64,000 bases of DNA, from the NCBI RefSeq assembly GCF_002295105.1, contig NZ_NSGH01000007.1, forward strand, positions 1-64,000, written 5' to 3'. Source of the stretch: Salimicrobium humidisoli (lineage in GTDB: Bacteria > Bacillota > Bacilli > Bacillales > Halobacillaceae). Positions within the stretch are counted from its first letter, which is position 1. Each line of letters begins with the position of its first letter. The notes below the pieces were generated by a model. The model was given only the letters and a program-made list of their open reading frames with translations. It ran no database searches and was not told where the DNA came from. The translations under genes were made by a program, and so were the position numbers. This document shows positions 51,256 through 62,953 of this stretch, piece after piece.

Positions 51256-52431
51256 TCAGCGCACCCCTTTCGTTATCTCTTTAGCACCGTCGCCAATTGC
51301 CGCGGTGTAAAAGGTCGGTTCATAACCAATCGATTTCGAATAGATTTCATTTACATTTGTTTTGAAAGAATCGATACTCTCCTGTTCCACGATGGCGATT
51401 GCACATCCGCCGAATCCTGCACCGGTCATGCGTGCGCCGATAACGCCATCCTGTTCCCAGGCCGCTTCCACGATGGTATCCAGTTCAATTCCGGTAACTT
51501 CATAATCATTTTTCAGCGATCCGTGGGAAGCGTTCATCAATCGGCCAAATCCGTTAAGGTCGCCGTCCTGAAGTTTTTCTAATGCCTCAAGCGTACGTAC
51601 GTTTTCTGAAACGGCGTGTTTTGCCCGTTTCCGGTCCTCCTCATTTTTGATGAGGTGTTTGTGCCGGATGAATTCTTCATTCGATAAATCACCAAGACTT
51701 TCGATGGACAGTTCGCTATTTAAATCGGACAGTGCCTGTTCACACTGCTGGCGCCGTTCATTGTATTTCGACTCCGCCAGTGTACGCTGCTTGTTCGTAT
51801 TCATAATGATAATCGAATGGTGGTGCAGTTCAATCGGTGCATAGTGGTAGTTGAGCGTTTGACAGTCTAATAGAATAGCGTGATTTTTTTTGCCCATACC
51901 AACTGCAAACTGATCCATGATGCCACTGTTTACACCCATGTATTCATTTTCAACCTGCTGACCGAGCCTGATCATGTCGATACGGTCAATAGCTAACTCA
52001 TATAAATATTCCAGCAGTACACCGGTCGCCATCTCTATCGATGCAGAAGACGACAGGCCTGCACCGTTTGGAATGTCTCCGTAATACAAAATGTCAGCAC
52101 CGTGATCGATATTATGCCCCTGTGCGGTTATGTATTTGATTATCCCTTTCGGATAATTCGCCCAGTCGTGCTCCGCATCATAACTCAGATCCGCCAGGTC
52201 GCATTCGATCATACCTGTTTCCGGGAAGTTCATCGAATAGAATCGAAGTACAGTATCTTTACGTCTTATTCCCAGCGCATACGTTCCGAAAGAAACTGAT
52301 GCGGGGAAAACGTGACCTCCATTATAGTCGGTATGTTCACCGATCAAATTAATACGCCCCGGCGCAAAAAATGTGCGGGGGGTTTCATCGCTGTTGAATA
52401 TCTCCTGAAATTTCCGGATGAGATTAGTCAT
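51256..52431 (-). CDS. galK: Galactokinase
   Basis: 391-residue GHMP kinase. The galactokinase signature is [20 protein letters not shown], the ATP-binding motif [20 protein letters not shown], and the third motif [16 protein letters not shown]. It phosphorylates galactose at C1 and begins the Leloir pathway. First gene of the minus-strand galKETM operon, with a near-consensus cre site 17 nt before its start. Confidence 0.96.
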   Translation of the reverse strand: MTNLIRKFQEIFNSDETPRTFFAPGRINLIGEHTDYNGGHVFPASVSFGTYALGIRRKDTVLRFYSMNFPETGMIECDLADLSYDAEHDWANYPKGIIKYITAQGHNIDHGADILYYGDIPNGAGLSSSASIEMATGVLLEYLYELAIDRIDMIRLGQQVENEYMGVNSGIMDQFAVGMGKKNHAILLDCQTLNYHYAPIELHHHSIIIMNTNKQRTLAESKYNERRQQCEQALSDLNSELSIESLGDLSNEEFIRHKHLIKNEEDRKRAKHAVSENVRTLEALEKLQDGDLNGFGRLMNASHGSLKNDYEVTGIELDTIVEAAWEQDGVIGARMTGAGFGGCAIAIVEQESIDSFKTNVNEIYSKSIGYEPTFYTAAIGDGAKEITKGVR

Positions 52432-52447
52432 GGGACCCCTCCTGTTT

Positions 52448-52462
52448 ATTAAACGCTTACAA
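52448..52462 (-). promoter_or_regulatory. CcpA (cre) site before galK
   Basis: On the minus strand TTGTAAGCGTTTAAT matches WTGNAANCGNWNNCW except at the C near the 3' end. It lies between the galK start and its upstream promoter region, consistent with a roadblock mode of repression. Confidence 0.62.
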
Positions 52463-52518
52463 TTCCTAATTTCAATTTACTATAGTGTTTCGACTTACAC
52501 AATAAAAAAATCGATTTA

Positions 52519-52550
52519 TTTTAGTAAAAAATAATAAAATTTTACTGAAA
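52519..52550. promoter_or_regulatory. Paired A/T-rich dyads, candidate GalR-type operators
   Basis: TTTTAGTAAAA at 52519-52529 is a perfect dyad about its central G. TTTTACTGAAA at 52540-52550 is a one-mismatch version. Together they also form an inverted repeat. They lie midway between galK and the sugar porter, a good place for the LacI-type regulator encoded downstream, but the site is not proven. Confidence 0.4.
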
Positions 52551-52600
52551 ATCTGTTATGCAAACAAGAGTCACTATTTATCTTGGCTTTAAAATAGCTA

Positions 52601-52629
52601 TTTACATAACTTTTATGAAAGCGTATACT
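52601..52629 (+). promoter_or_regulatory. Sugar porter promoter with perfect cre site
   Basis: TTTACA (52601-52606), 17-nt spacer, TATACT (52624-52629). The cre element ATGAAAGCGTATACT (52615-52629) fits WTGNAANCGNWNNCW at every position and covers the -10, so CcpA binding would block RNA polymerase when glucose is present. Confidence 0.78.
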
Positions 52630-52664
52630 AAAATCAAATTAAAAAAACTTAGGAGGTTTCGGCA

Positions 52665-54044
52665 ATGGTCAGTAAAAAAATAGGTAAAAAAATGATATTT
52701 TTCCTCGGTGCTTTAGGGGGTCTTTTGTACGGTTATGATATGGGGGTTATTTCCGGTGCTCTTTTATATATAAAAGACGACATCCCGCTGACGAGTTTTA
52801 CAGAAGGACTGGTAGTCAGTTCCATGCTGATAGGAGCAATATTCGGTTCTGGCTCCAGTGGACCATTATCGGATAAATTCGGTCGGCGCAGGCTCGTGTT
52901 TATGATCTCCGTTGTCTTTATAATCGGTGCCCTTACGCTGGCGTTTGCTCCGAATATGATGACACTCGTTGTCGGCCGGTTGATTATCGGACTTGCTGTT
53001 GGCGGTTCTACCGCAATCGTTCCCGTATATTTGTCCGAGATGGCGCCGACGGAATCACGCGGTTCCCTCAGTTCTCTGAATCAGCTGATGATTACGATAG
53101 GTATTCTTTCTTCCTATCTGGTAAACTACGCTTTCGCAGCTATCGAAGGATGGCGCTGGATGGTCGGGCTTGCTGTCGTACCGTCCATCGTGTTGATGGT
53201 CGGCGTCATTTTTATGCCGGAGAGTCCGAGATGGCTGCTTGAAAACCGTGGCAAGGAAGCAGCCCGCAGTGTTATGAAGCTGACGCGGAAACCGGATGAG
53301 ATAGAAAAAGAAATCGATGAGATGATTGAAATCAACCGTATTTCTGACAGCACGTGGAATGTGTTGAAGTCATCATGGCTGCGTCCGACGCTGATTATTG
53401 GGTGTGTATTCGCATTATTACAACAGATCATCGGTATTAATGCTATCATTTACTATGCACCGACCATTTTCAATGAAGCGGGGCTTGGTGATGTAACATC
53501 CATCCTGGGAACAGTCGGTATCGGGACTGTGAACGTGGTCGTTACTATATTTGCTATTATGATCATCGATAAAATCGATCGGAAAAAGCTGTTGATCACC
53601 GGTAATATCGGGATGGTCAGCTCATTAATTATTATGGCCGGTCTGATTTGGACAATTGGACTCGGTTCAGATATTACTGCCTGGATTATTGTCGCTTGTC
53701 TGACATTGTTTATTGTATTCTTTGCTTTCACGTGGGGACCTGTACTATGGGTTATGCTTCCGGAACTATTCCCGATGCGTGCCCGGGGTGCGGCTACAGG
53801 TATTGCCGCTCTGGCATTATCAATCGGAAGTCTGCTTGTCGCACAATTCTTCCCGCTGCTGACTGAAATTATGGCGATTGAACAGGTATTCCTGATTTTC
53901 GCAGTGATCGGCATCGGCGCACTGTTCTTTGTTGTGAAATACCTTCCGGAAACCCGTGGTCGCAGTCTGGAAGAAATTGAAGCTGATTTGCGGACACGTA
54001 CCTCGGCTTCAGAAGCTAATGAGGCAGGCGGTATGCATAACTAA
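52665..54044 (+). CDS. Sugar-porter family MFS transporter, probable galactose uptake
   Basis: 459 residues and twelve membrane helices. Signatures of the sugar porter family are present: LGGLLYGYDMGVISGALLYI, DKFGRRRLVFM in the loop 2-3, PESPRWLLENRGKEAA after helix 6, LLQQIIGINAIIYYAPTIF, and YLPETRGRSLEEIE near the C terminus. It resembles GalP/AraE proton symporters. Divergent from galK and first in an operon with the LacI-type regulator, so galactose is the likely substrate. Confidence 0.9.
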   Translation: MVSKKIGKKMIFFLGALGGLLYGYDMGVISGALLYIKDDIPLTSFTEGLVVSSMLIGAIFGSGSSGPLSDKFGRRRLVFMISVVFIIGALTLAFAPNMMTLVVGRLIIGLAVGGSTAIVPVYLSEMAPTESRGSLSSLNQLMITIGILSSYLVNYAFAAIEGWRWMVGLAVVPSIVLMVGVIFMPESPRWLLENRGKEAARSVMKLTRKPDEIEKEIDEMIEINRISDSTWNVLKSSWLRPTLIIGCVFALLQQIIGINAIIYYAPTIFNEAGLGDVTSILGTVGIGTVNVVVTIFAIMIIDKIDRKKLLITGNIGMVSSLIIMAGLIWTIGLGSDITAWIIVACLTLFIVFFAFTWGPVLWVMLPELFPMRARGAATGIAALALSIGSLLVAQFFPLLTEIMAIEQVFLIFAVIGIGALFFVVKYLPETRGRSLEEIEADLRTRTSASEANEAGGMHN

Positions 54045-55933
<1,889 letters not shown>

Positions 55934-56051
55934 CTCCAGCATTTAATTGCCGGGACTGGAACTGGTAAAACACTCTTTAAGGTATTTTTCCGGATAATGC
56001 ACACAGATGTGGAGCACTGAAATAACGTTGGATTTTGTGGAGCCGTCATAT

Positions 56052-56126
56052 GCAGAGCGGGATAGAAAGAGGGAGGAGGTCAGTCGTCTCCTTCTGTTCC
56101 ATCCGTGAAGCTCTGCCGCGGCTTCT
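56052..56126. terminator. Long imperfect hairpin between convergent genes
   Basis: GCAGAGC at 56052-56058 pairs with GCTCTGC at 56110-56116. Inner pairings GGAT/ATCC, GAA/TTC and GGAGGAG/CTCCTTC extend the stem. A T-rich tract follows at 56123. A bidirectional terminator is the likely role; the rest of 55934-56130 holds nothing recognised. Confidence 0.5.
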
Positions 56127-56130
56127 TTTT

Positions 56131-56577
56131 TCATCCATATTTTTTCTGGTGCTGCTTTTTCATAGCCAGATATTCTTCGTCTTCCCGGACTTCGATCCAT
56201 TTCTGTTCGAAAATCCGGGCGGACTCTGCTTTTTCTTCATCTATATCACGTTCTTTCACGTTTCCGTCTTCATCGTACTTTTCCCCGCCTTTGTAATTGG
56301 CGTATCGTCTGGAACGGGTGTATCCCATCTGAAGAAATTTCCGGGCCATGTCCATGCCGACAAACTCGTTATTCTTCTTGTAATCAAGGTACATATTGTA
56401 GATAGCCTCCGAAGATTCCCGGGCAATGTCGGGAGTCTTGAAGCGCCAGTGGGCGAGAATCTCGCTTTTATAGGGTTCCACGAGCAGGACGCCCTGCTCG
56501 CCTCGTCCCACCCGGTATTTTTCGGGATTCTTGCGGAAGTCGATATTATCGAAATCGAGATCATAATCAAAGCTCAT
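56131..56577 (-). CDS. DUF4385 family protein
   Basis: 148 residues matching DUF4385: FDYDLDFDNIDFRKNPEKYR at the N terminus, RVGRGEQGVLLVEPYKSEIL and LQMGYTRSRRYANYKGGEKY in the middle. Function is unknown. It is cytoplasmic and highly charged. The start overlaps the end of the glutaminase gene by 11 nt, so the two are likely cotranscribed. Confidence 0.82.
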   Translation of the reverse strand: MSFDYDLDFDNIDFRKNPEKYRVGRGEQGVLLVEPYKSEILAHWRFKTPDIARESSEAIYNMYLDYKKNNEFVGMDMARKFLQMGYTRSRRYANYKGGEKYDEDGNVKERDIDEEKAESARIFEQKWIEVREDEEYLAMKKQHQKKYG

Positions 56578-57514
56578 GTTCGATCACCCCGAACATGTTC
56601 AGATCCAGCTCATTGGAAAGCGATTTGACGAGGGCGCCTCCGGCCGTGCTGTTTCCTTTGGCATCAATCGCCGGACCGATGATTCCTATACCCATACGTC
56701 CGGGTACAGCACCGATAATAGCTCCGGAGACCCCGCTTTTTAGTGGGAACCCCGCTTCCACAGCGAACTGACCGGACGAGTTATACATCCCGGACGTAAG
56801 CATAATAGATTTGACCGTTCTTAAGTGTTCCGGTGAAATGAGGCGGATGTTCGTCTCCGGATCCCGGCCTTCGTTAGCCATAAAGTGACCGACCCGGGCG
56901 AAATCCTCGGTACACATCATGACAGCGTTGGTACGGAAATAGAGATCGAGCGCTTCCTCAGGAGCCATAATCATTGCTCCCGTACTTTGCATAAAATAAG
57001 CGAGGGCACGGTTGCGGGCTCCGTTTGATTTCTCCGCTTCATATATCTCTTCGCTCATCACTAAATCGGGGTTTCCTGTGATCTGTCTGATGAATGTCAT
57101 GAATCTTTCAAAACGTTCTTCGACGGAACCTCCTTTAATAAGAGCGGCAGTGGCGATAGCGCCGGCATTGATCATAGGATTGAACGGCTTTTCCGTCTGG
57201 TGTCTTTCCAGCTGACCGATCGAGTTGAAGAAGTCTCCCATCGGTTCCATACCGACCATATCGAATACGCGCTTCTTCCCGAAGTCGTTCAGCGCGAGCA
57301 TCAGCGTAACGATTTTAGCCGTGCTCTGCATCGGAACGTACAAGTCGGTCCTCCCGGCATGGAAATACTCCTCACCGGTCCAGACCGTAACTCCCAGTAC
57401 GTCTTTTTTCGTATCGTCATACATAGGAATGACCGGTCTTACTTCCCCGTCTGATGCGTAGGGAAGACTGTCTTCCACTATCTGTTCCAGAAGCTGATTG
57501 GATAATTGAGCCAT
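56567..57514 (-). CDS. glsA: Glutaminase
   Basis: 315-residue serine-dependent glutaminase of the beta-lactamase-like fold. The catalytic SxxK is in VPMQSTAKIVTLMLAL. Other conserved regions are KPFNPMINAGAIATAAL, NRALAYFMQSTG, and GVSGAIIGAVPGRMGIGII. It converts glutamine to glutamate and ammonia. An AAAGGAG site fixes the start at 57514; a longer frame upstream has no site. In salt-adapted cells glutamate is a common compatible solute, a possible but unproven link. Confidence 0.95.
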   Translation of the reverse strand: MAQLSNQLLEQIVEDSLPYASDGEVRPVIPMYDDTKKDVLGVTVWTGEEYFHAGRTDLYVPMQSTAKIVTLMLALNDFGKKRVFDMVGMEPMGDFFNSIGQLERHQTEKPFNPMINAGAIATAALIKGGSVEERFERFMTFIRQITGNPDLVMSEEIYEAEKSNGARNRALAYFMQSTGAMIMAPEEALDLYFRTNAVMMCTEDFARVGHFMANEGRDPETNIRLISPEHLRTVKSIMLTSGMYNSSGQFAVEAGFPLKSGVSGAIIGAVPGRMGIGIIGPAIDAKGNSTAGGALVKSLSNELDLNMFGVIEHEL

Positions 57515-57699
57515 AAGTGAATTCTCCTTTATTGAATGACTTAAGAGTATAGTAGATGTGCACGAATCATTCATTTTTTTAAAGTGTACCCTCATTTTTA
57601 CCGTTCTATGCCTGCTTTTCTTAATAAAAAAGGTAAAATACTATGTATAAAACTGCGTTTCATGTTATTATGAGAAAGCATAGAATATACACAAATTCT

Positions 57700-57929
57700 G
57701 CGATAGGAAGAGTACGTTCTTTTGCCCATCCCAAGAGAATCACCGGCTGGTGGAAGGTGACAGGTGGAGAAGAAGGGAAGATCATCCTGGAGAAGCGTCG
57801 TTGAAATGAGTAGATGCCGCCGGTTACGTGACCGTTACCCACGATGGTTCAAAGTGCCGCACACGTGCGGAATTCGGGTGGTACCGCGGAAATGACTCCG
57901 TCCCTTTTATATAAGGGGCGGTTTTTTTA
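57700..57929 (+). promoter_or_regulatory. T-box riboswitch (isoleucine) upstream of ileS
   Basis: A T-box leader. Stem I begins near CGATAGGAAGAGTACG, with AGAGAA and GGCTGGTGGAAGGTGACAGG as conserved stem I/II features. ATCATC at 57781-57786 provides the Ile specifier. The T-box sequence GGGTGGTACCGCGG is at 57876-57889. The terminator CCGTCCCTT/AAGGGGCGG with T7 ends at 57928. Uncharged tRNA-Ile pairs with the specifier and the T-box and lets transcription continue into ileS. No other gene is present in 57515-58035. Confidence 0.92.
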
Positions 57930-58035
57930 TACCTGTGTTTCTGGGGTCCCGGTTCGTCCGGGAGCGTTTTTAATGGAAAGAGAGACTGGGGGACAGGGTT
58001 CCTTACTCCAACAAATTACGTGAGGTGAAGAGGAA

Positions 58036-61000
58036 ATGCGTAAAGTCAATACGAAAGAAGTGGCAATCGAACGCGAAAATCGCGTAAAAGATTACTGGCA
58101 GGAAGAAAACGTGTTCAACCGTTCCATGGAAGAGCGGGAAGGTAATGAAACATTCGTCTTTTATGAAGGACCTCCGACAGCAAACGGTCTTCCCCATGCC
58201 GGGCACGTCCTCGGCCGGGTGATCAAGGACTTCGTAGGCCGCTATAAGACGATGAACGGCTACCAGGTTATCCGTAAAGGCGGCTGGGATACACACGGTC
58301 TCCCGGTGGAGATCGAAGTGGAAAAACAGCTCGGTATTTCCGGTAAACAGGAAATTGAAGAATACGGAGTGGAGAAGTTCATCGAACAGTGTAAGAAGAG
58401 CGTGTTCGAATATGAGAAACAGTGGCGGGAGTTTACGGAAGCGATCGGGTACTGGCTCGATATGGACGATCCGTACGTCACGCTTGAAGATAATTATATC
58501 GAGAGTGAGTGGTATATCCTCGCCGACCTGCACAAACGCGGTCTCCTCTCCAAAGGTCACCGGGTTACACCGTATTGCCCGAGCTGCCAGACGACTCTCA
58601 GTTCCCACGAAGTCGCCCAGGGCTATGAAGATGTAAAAGATCTGTCGGCCACGGCGAAATTCAAAGTGAAGGATGCGGAGAATGAATACTTCCTCGGCTG
58701 GACGACGACGCCATGGACACTGCCGGCGAACGTGGCACTTGCCGTGCATCCGGAACTCGACTACGTCAAAGCGAAACAGCACGATGAAGTGTTTATCGTA
58801 GCCCGCGATCTTGCGGACACAGTGATGGGAGAAGATTACGAAATCATTTCCGAACACAAAGGGAGCGAACTCGTAGGAATCGATTACATCGCACCATTCC
58901 CGTTTGTAAAACCGGAGCGGGGACATACTGTCGTTTCCGCTGAATTTGTAAACGCGGAGAGCGGTACGGGAGTCGTACACATTGCACCTGCCTACGGGGA
59001 GGATGACTATAACCTCGTCCTAGAAAATAATCTCTCTTTCTTCAACGTCGTGGACGGAGCGGGGCGCTATACTTCCGACATCCCTCCATTCGAGGGACGA
59101 TTCGTCAAAGACTGTGACGTGGACATTGTGAAATATCTGTCGGAAGAAGGGCTTCTGTATAATAAGGAGAAATATGAGCACAGCTACCCGCACTGCTGGC
59201 GCTGTGACACGCCGCTCCTTTATTATGCGATCGAAAGCTGGTTCATCAAAACGACGGAGATGAAAGATAAATTCATCGAAAATAACCAGACAGTGGAGTG
59301 GCACCCGGATCATATCAAAGATGGTCGTTTCGGAAACTTCCTTGAAAATATGGTGGACTGGAACATCGGTCGTAACCGTTTCTGGGGGACGCCTCTGAAC
59401 GTTTGGATCTGTAATGAATGCGGTCACCAGCACGCTCCGGAAAGTAAATCGGATCTTCTTTCCAAAGCGAAAGGAGAAGTGACGGATGTCGAGCTGCATA
59501 AACCTTATGTCGATCGTATCCAGCTTTCCTGTGAGGAATGCGGCGGCACGATGGACCGCGTCCCGGAAGTGATCGACGTGTGGTTTGACAGCGGATCGAT
59601 GCCGTTTTCCCAGTACCACTACCCGTTTGAGAATGAAGAAACGTTCAATAAGCAGTTCCCGGCGGACGTTATTTGTGAAGGGGTGGATCAGACACGCGGC
59701 TGGTTCTACAGCCTGATGGCCGTATCCACGATGTTCACAGGGAAAGCTCCGTACAAACGGGTTCTTTCCACCGGCCACATTCTTGATGAACACGGCAGGA
59801 AGATGTCCAAGAGTAAAGGGAATGCCCTCCACCCGATGGATCTCGTAAATAAATTCGGAGCGGATGCTTTCCGCTGGGCTCTTCTTGCCGACAGTGCTCC
59901 TTGGAACAATAAACGTTTCTCCGAGCGTGTCGTCTCCGAAGCGAAATCGAAAGTCGTCGATACGTTAGTAAATACGCACGGTTTCTTTACACTGTACGCA
60001 GATATCGATAACTACGAGTATGATCCGGAGGATACAGGAGAGAAGACGCTCCTGGACCGCTGGATCATTTCCCGCGCGAACACTGTGGCGGCCCGTGTGA
60101 GAACCGGACTTGATGAGTATGACTTTACAAAAGCTGCGAAGGAAATCGAGAAACTAGTCGATGAAGTGAGTAACTGGTATATCCGTCGTTCCCGTAACAG
60201 ATTCTGGGAAAGCGGAATGAGTGAATCGAAAAAAGCTGCCTACTCCACACTTCGTGAAGTGCTCGTAGGTCTTAGCCGTCTGCTTGCTCCATACACTCCG
60301 TTCGTAGCGGACGATATTCATATGAACCTGACGGGCGAAAGTGTCCATCTCGCTCCTTTCCCTGAGCGTGAAGAGCATCGCGTCGATGAGAAGCTGGAGA
60401 GAGACATGGATGCAGTCCTTCAGGTAGTGGAACTTGCCCGGGGTGTACGTAATACGGAAGCGATCAAGACGAAACAGCCGCTGGCTGAACTGACGGTCAT
60501 CCCGGTCAATCAGGATCGCGGCGCCGCACTTAAAGAGTACCGTTCTATTATCGCAGAGGAAATCAACGTGAAAGATGTCGTAGTGAAAGAATCTTCCGAA
60601 GACCTTATCCGGTATGAAGTTAAACTCAATTTCCGTGAAGCCGGACCTAAGTTAGGGAAAAACGTCAATACAGTGAAGAAATACCTGGAATCGCTCTCTG
60701 ATGAAGAGGCAGCTGATATCGTGACGAATCAGAAAGCGGTAGTCCCGGCAGAAGACGGGGACATCGAAGTTCCGATGGACCTTCTGATCGCTGAAAGAGT
60801 AGCGGACAGCGGACTGTCGATGGGATCGAACCAGGAATTCCACGTAGTGCTTGATACGACTATTACGGAAGAACTTCGCCTTGAAGGTCTTTCCCGCGAA
60901 GTGATCCGTGTCATCCAGGACGTACGGAAGCAGAAAGACCTGCCGATCGATCTTCGCGTGAACATAGCTATTGCAGGAGACGAAGATGTGAGAAAGGCGA

Positions 61001-61125
61001 TACAGGAAAACGAGCAGGTCATCCGTGACAACGTACTGGTCAATGAGCTCGACCTGCAGGAAACAGAGGACATGGAAGAATTCGAAGTAAGCAGTCATAA
61101 ACTGAAGCTTCAGATTCAGACGTGA
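58036..61125 (+). CDS. ileS: Isoleucyl-tRNA synthetase, type 2
   Basis: 1029-residue class I synthetase. The HIGH motif appears as [10 protein letters not shown] within [20 protein letters not shown], and KMSKSKGN lies near residue 590. The CP1 editing domain has [15 protein letters not shown]. Two zinc-like cysteine pairs are seen ([11 protein letters not shown] and CEECGG). The length and the [11 protein letters not shown] pattern indicate the eukaryote-like type 2 enzyme (IleS2), which in other Bacilli and staphylococci is resistant to mupirocin. It is the only gene behind its T-box leader. Whether a type 1 ileS exists elsewhere cannot be judged here. Confidence 0.95.
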   Translation: MRKVNTKEVAIERENRVKDYWQEENVFNRSMEEREGNETFVFYEGPPTANGLPHAGHVLGRVIKDFVGRYKTMNGYQVIRKGGWDTHGLPVEIEVEKQLGISGKQEIEEYGVEKFIEQCKKSVFEYEKQWREFTEAIGYWLDMDDPYVTLEDNYIESEWYILADLHKRGLLSKGHRVTPYCPSCQTTLSSHEVAQGYEDVKDLSATAKFKVKDAENEYFLGWTTTPWTLPANVALAVHPELDYVKAKQHDEVFIVARDLADTVMGEDYEIISEHKGSELVGIDYIAPFPFVKPERGHTVVSAEFVNAESGTGVVHIAPAYGEDDYNLVLENNLSFFNVVDGAGRYTSDIPPFEGRFVKDCDVDIVKYLSEEGLLYNKEKYEHSYPHCWRCDTPLLYYAIESWFIKTTEMKDKFIENNQTVEWHPDHIKDGRFGNFLENMVDWNIGRNRFWGTPLNVWICNECGHQHAPESKSDLLSKAKGEVTDVELHKPYVDRIQLSCEECGGTMDRVPEVIDVWFDSGSMPFSQYHYPFENEETFNKQFPADVICEGVDQTRGWFYSLMAVSTMFTGKAPYKRVLSTGHILDEHGRKMSKSKGNALHPMDLVNKFGADAFRWALLADSAPWNNKRFSERVVSEAKSKVVDTLVNTHGFFTLYADIDNYEYDPEDTGEKTLLDRWIISRANTVAARVRTGLDEYDFTKAAKEIEKLVDEVSNWYIRRSRNRFWESGMSESKKAAYSTLREVLVGLSRLLAPYTPFVADDIHMNLTGESVHLAPFPEREEHRVDEKLERDMDAVLQVVELARGVRNTEAIKTKQPLAELTVIPVNQDRGAALKEYRSIIAEEINVKDVVVKESSEDLIRYEVKLNFREAGPKLGKNVNTVKKYLESLSDEEAADIVTNQKAVVPAEDGDIEVPMDLLIAERVADSGLSMGSNQEFHVVLDTTITEELRLEGLSREVIRVIQDVRKQKDLPIDLRVNIAIAGDEDVRKAIQENEQVIRDNVLVNELDLQETEDMEEFEVSSHKLKLQIQT

Positions 61126-61182
61126 GATAAACACCTCCCGTTCCCAATCCGGAGCAGCAGTCCGGTGAATGTGAAAATAAAT

Positions 61183-61230
61183 AAAAAAGCGTACCTCATG
61201 GAAAAGTATTCCACCAGGTACGCTTTTTTT
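61183..61230. terminator. Bidirectional terminator between ileS and the bacilliredoxin gene
   Basis: AAAAAAGCGTACCT pairs perfectly with AGGTACGCTTTTTT, with TGG/CCA pairing inside the loop. A6 on the left and T7 on the right. Confidence 0.88.
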
Positions 61231-61254
61231 GTTCAGTATTTTTCAGTTATATCC

Positions 61255-61683
61255 TCAGCAGTACTTATCGTAAGCCTCTGTCAGGTTCTCCACGATTTCT
61301 TCCACTTCATAATCTTCAATGTGCTCGCGCGGAATGAAATGCATAACCTGGCCGTCTTTTAAAATCGCCATGGAAGGAGAGGAAGGTTCATATCCTTCCA
61401 GATAATCGCGCATCCGGGCCGTCGATTCACGGTCCTGACCGGCGAACACGGTGACGAGGTGCTCAGGACGATTATCGTTTTTGAGAGATTTGATAGCTGC
61501 AGGACGGGCCAGTCCGGCGGCACACCCGCAAACCGAGTTGATAACGACGAGAGATGTGCCTTTCACAGAGCTGATGAACTCGTCCACTTCCTCCGGAGAT
61601 ACGAGTTCCGTAAAACCGGCTTCCGTCAATTCGTCTCTCATCGGCTGGGAAATTTCTTTCATATAAGCTTCATATGCGTTCAT
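61255..61683 (-). CDS. Bacilliredoxin BrxA/BrxB (YphP/YqiW family)
   Basis: 142-residue thioredoxin-fold protein. The active site is Cys52-Gly-Cys54 in NSVCGCAAGLARPAA, the CGC motif of bacilliredoxins, which remove bacillithiol from oxidised proteins. HLVTVFAGQDRESTARMRDY and the PSMAILKDGQ cis-Pro region are typical. Its presence implies that the organism makes bacillithiol. The gene starts 13 nt after the CvfC-like gene, same operon. Confidence 0.93.
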   Translation of the reverse strand: MNAYEAYMKEISQPMRDELTEAGFTELVSPEEVDEFISSVKGTSLVVINSVCGCAAGLARPAAIKSLKNDNRPEHLVTVFAGQDRESTARMRDYLEGYEPSSPSMAILKDGQVMHFIPREHIEDYEVEEIVENLTEAYDKYC

Positions 61684-61696
61684 GGTAAACGCCCCC

Positions 61697-62824
61697 TTAT
61701 TTATTTTCTTTCGTTTTCGTAGCCTGGGTCATCTGATACCAGACGGATCCTTCCGCTGCGTGACCGCCTTCGATTCGTTCGATGGCCATCCGGATCTGCA
61801 GGCGCACTTCGAATTCCGGATCATCTTTTGCTTCCTGAAGAGCAGGAAGCGCCGTTTCGTCCCCTGCTTCATAAAGGTACATAGCTGCCCTCCAGCGGAC
61901 GATTTTACTCGGGTCCTTCAGGGATTTAATCATATGAGGAATGGCATCGGTGGAGCCGATGTCGGAAATGCAGTCCCCGGCGGTTCTTCGGACGGTGACG
62001 GTCTTGTCAAAAAGCGCTTCATAGAGATAAGGGAGTACTTCCTCATCTTCGATCATCCCGAGATAAGCAGTCGCAAGCCTTCTTATCGAAGCTTTTTCAT
62101 CATGCAATGCTTTATGGAGTACGGGTAAATCTTCAAGCGTCGGGTGCATCTGATCGAGCGCCTGATAACGTATCCTCCAGTCGGAATCATCCAGTGTGGA
62201 AAGTGTAACCGGACTCTCCTGTTTCTCGGTTTCATTCCGGAAAGCGAGTTCCACCAGGCGGGCAAGACGTTCTTCGTCATAACTCGCGGAAATCTCCTCC
62301 TGCACCTGCCGGCCTACTTCTTCTGCATCTCCGTAGCGGGAGGCGTCCTCCTCCCACTTCCGTTCCATAATCATGTTTTCGGAAGCTTCGGACGCTTTCA
62401 TGGCTGCGTTTGTGAACCTCTCGGGGAGGGCCACTCTCGTTTCCGCTTCCCCGTCCTGCAGCTTGATCTGCATCGGGATATTGCGGAATTTCTGAATGAA
62501 TACCTGAACTTCCCCGAAACTCTCCTCAGGCTCTTCGCGGGAAGCTTCGCCCTGAAGTCCTTCATCTGAACCGAGAGCGTCCCGTACTTCCGGGAGGATG
62601 TCTTCCCATGATACTTTCGGATGACGTTCAAGAGCAAGGAAGTCCAGCACATGGTAAATCCCTTTCACTCCATTTATGTCAAAAAGCTGACGGGCCCATG
62701 AAGGGAAAGAAGATATATCTCCGTCTTTTGTATAGTTGTATGTCTCGCTTTGAGGCAGACTTTCATCTAAATTGATTTTCATCGAATTGGGACTGGGGGT
62801 CGGTTCGATAGATACGATCCTCAT
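61697..62824 (-). CDS. CvfC-like protein: NifU N-terminal-type domain plus HEAT repeats
   Basis: 375 residues. The N-terminal 95 residues (EPTPSPNSMKINLDESL and FDINGVKGIYHVLDFLALER) resemble the scaffold protein Nfu/NifU N-terminal domain. The rest (about 210-370) is a set of HEAT-like repeats with segments such as SIRRLATAYLGMIEDEEVLP and VTVRRTAGDCISDIGSTDAI. Staphylococcal CvfC and Bacillus YpgR share the plan. Precise role unknown. GGAGG supports a start at 62824; an in-frame ATG at 62851 contains that site. Confidence 0.85.
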   Translation of the reverse strand: MRIVSIEPTPSPNSMKINLDESLPQSETYNYTKDGDISSFPSWARQLFDINGVKGIYHVLDFLALERHPKVSWEDILPEVRDALGSDEGLQGEASREEPEESFGEVQVFIQKFRNIPMQIKLQDGEAETRVALPERFTNAAMKASEASENMIMERKWEEDASRYGDAEEVGRQVQEEISASYDEERLARLVELAFRNETEKQESPVTLSTLDDSDWRIRYQALDQMHPTLEDLPVLHKALHDEKASIRRLATAYLGMIEDEEVLPYLYEALFDKTVTVRRTAGDCISDIGSTDAIPHMIKSLKDPSKIVRWRAAMYLYEAGDETALPALQEAKDDPEFEVRLQIRMAIERIEGGHAAEGSVWYQMTQATKTKENK

Positions 62825-62953
62825 GCATAGCACCTCCGTTATTTGTATCATATCAAAGTTTCAGAGTGACTTCTATCATTCAAGTTTTCGACGAAAAAAT
62901 GAAACATTTTTCCAAGTCCTTCGTATACAGGGGGTGGAAAGGGGAGATTTAGC

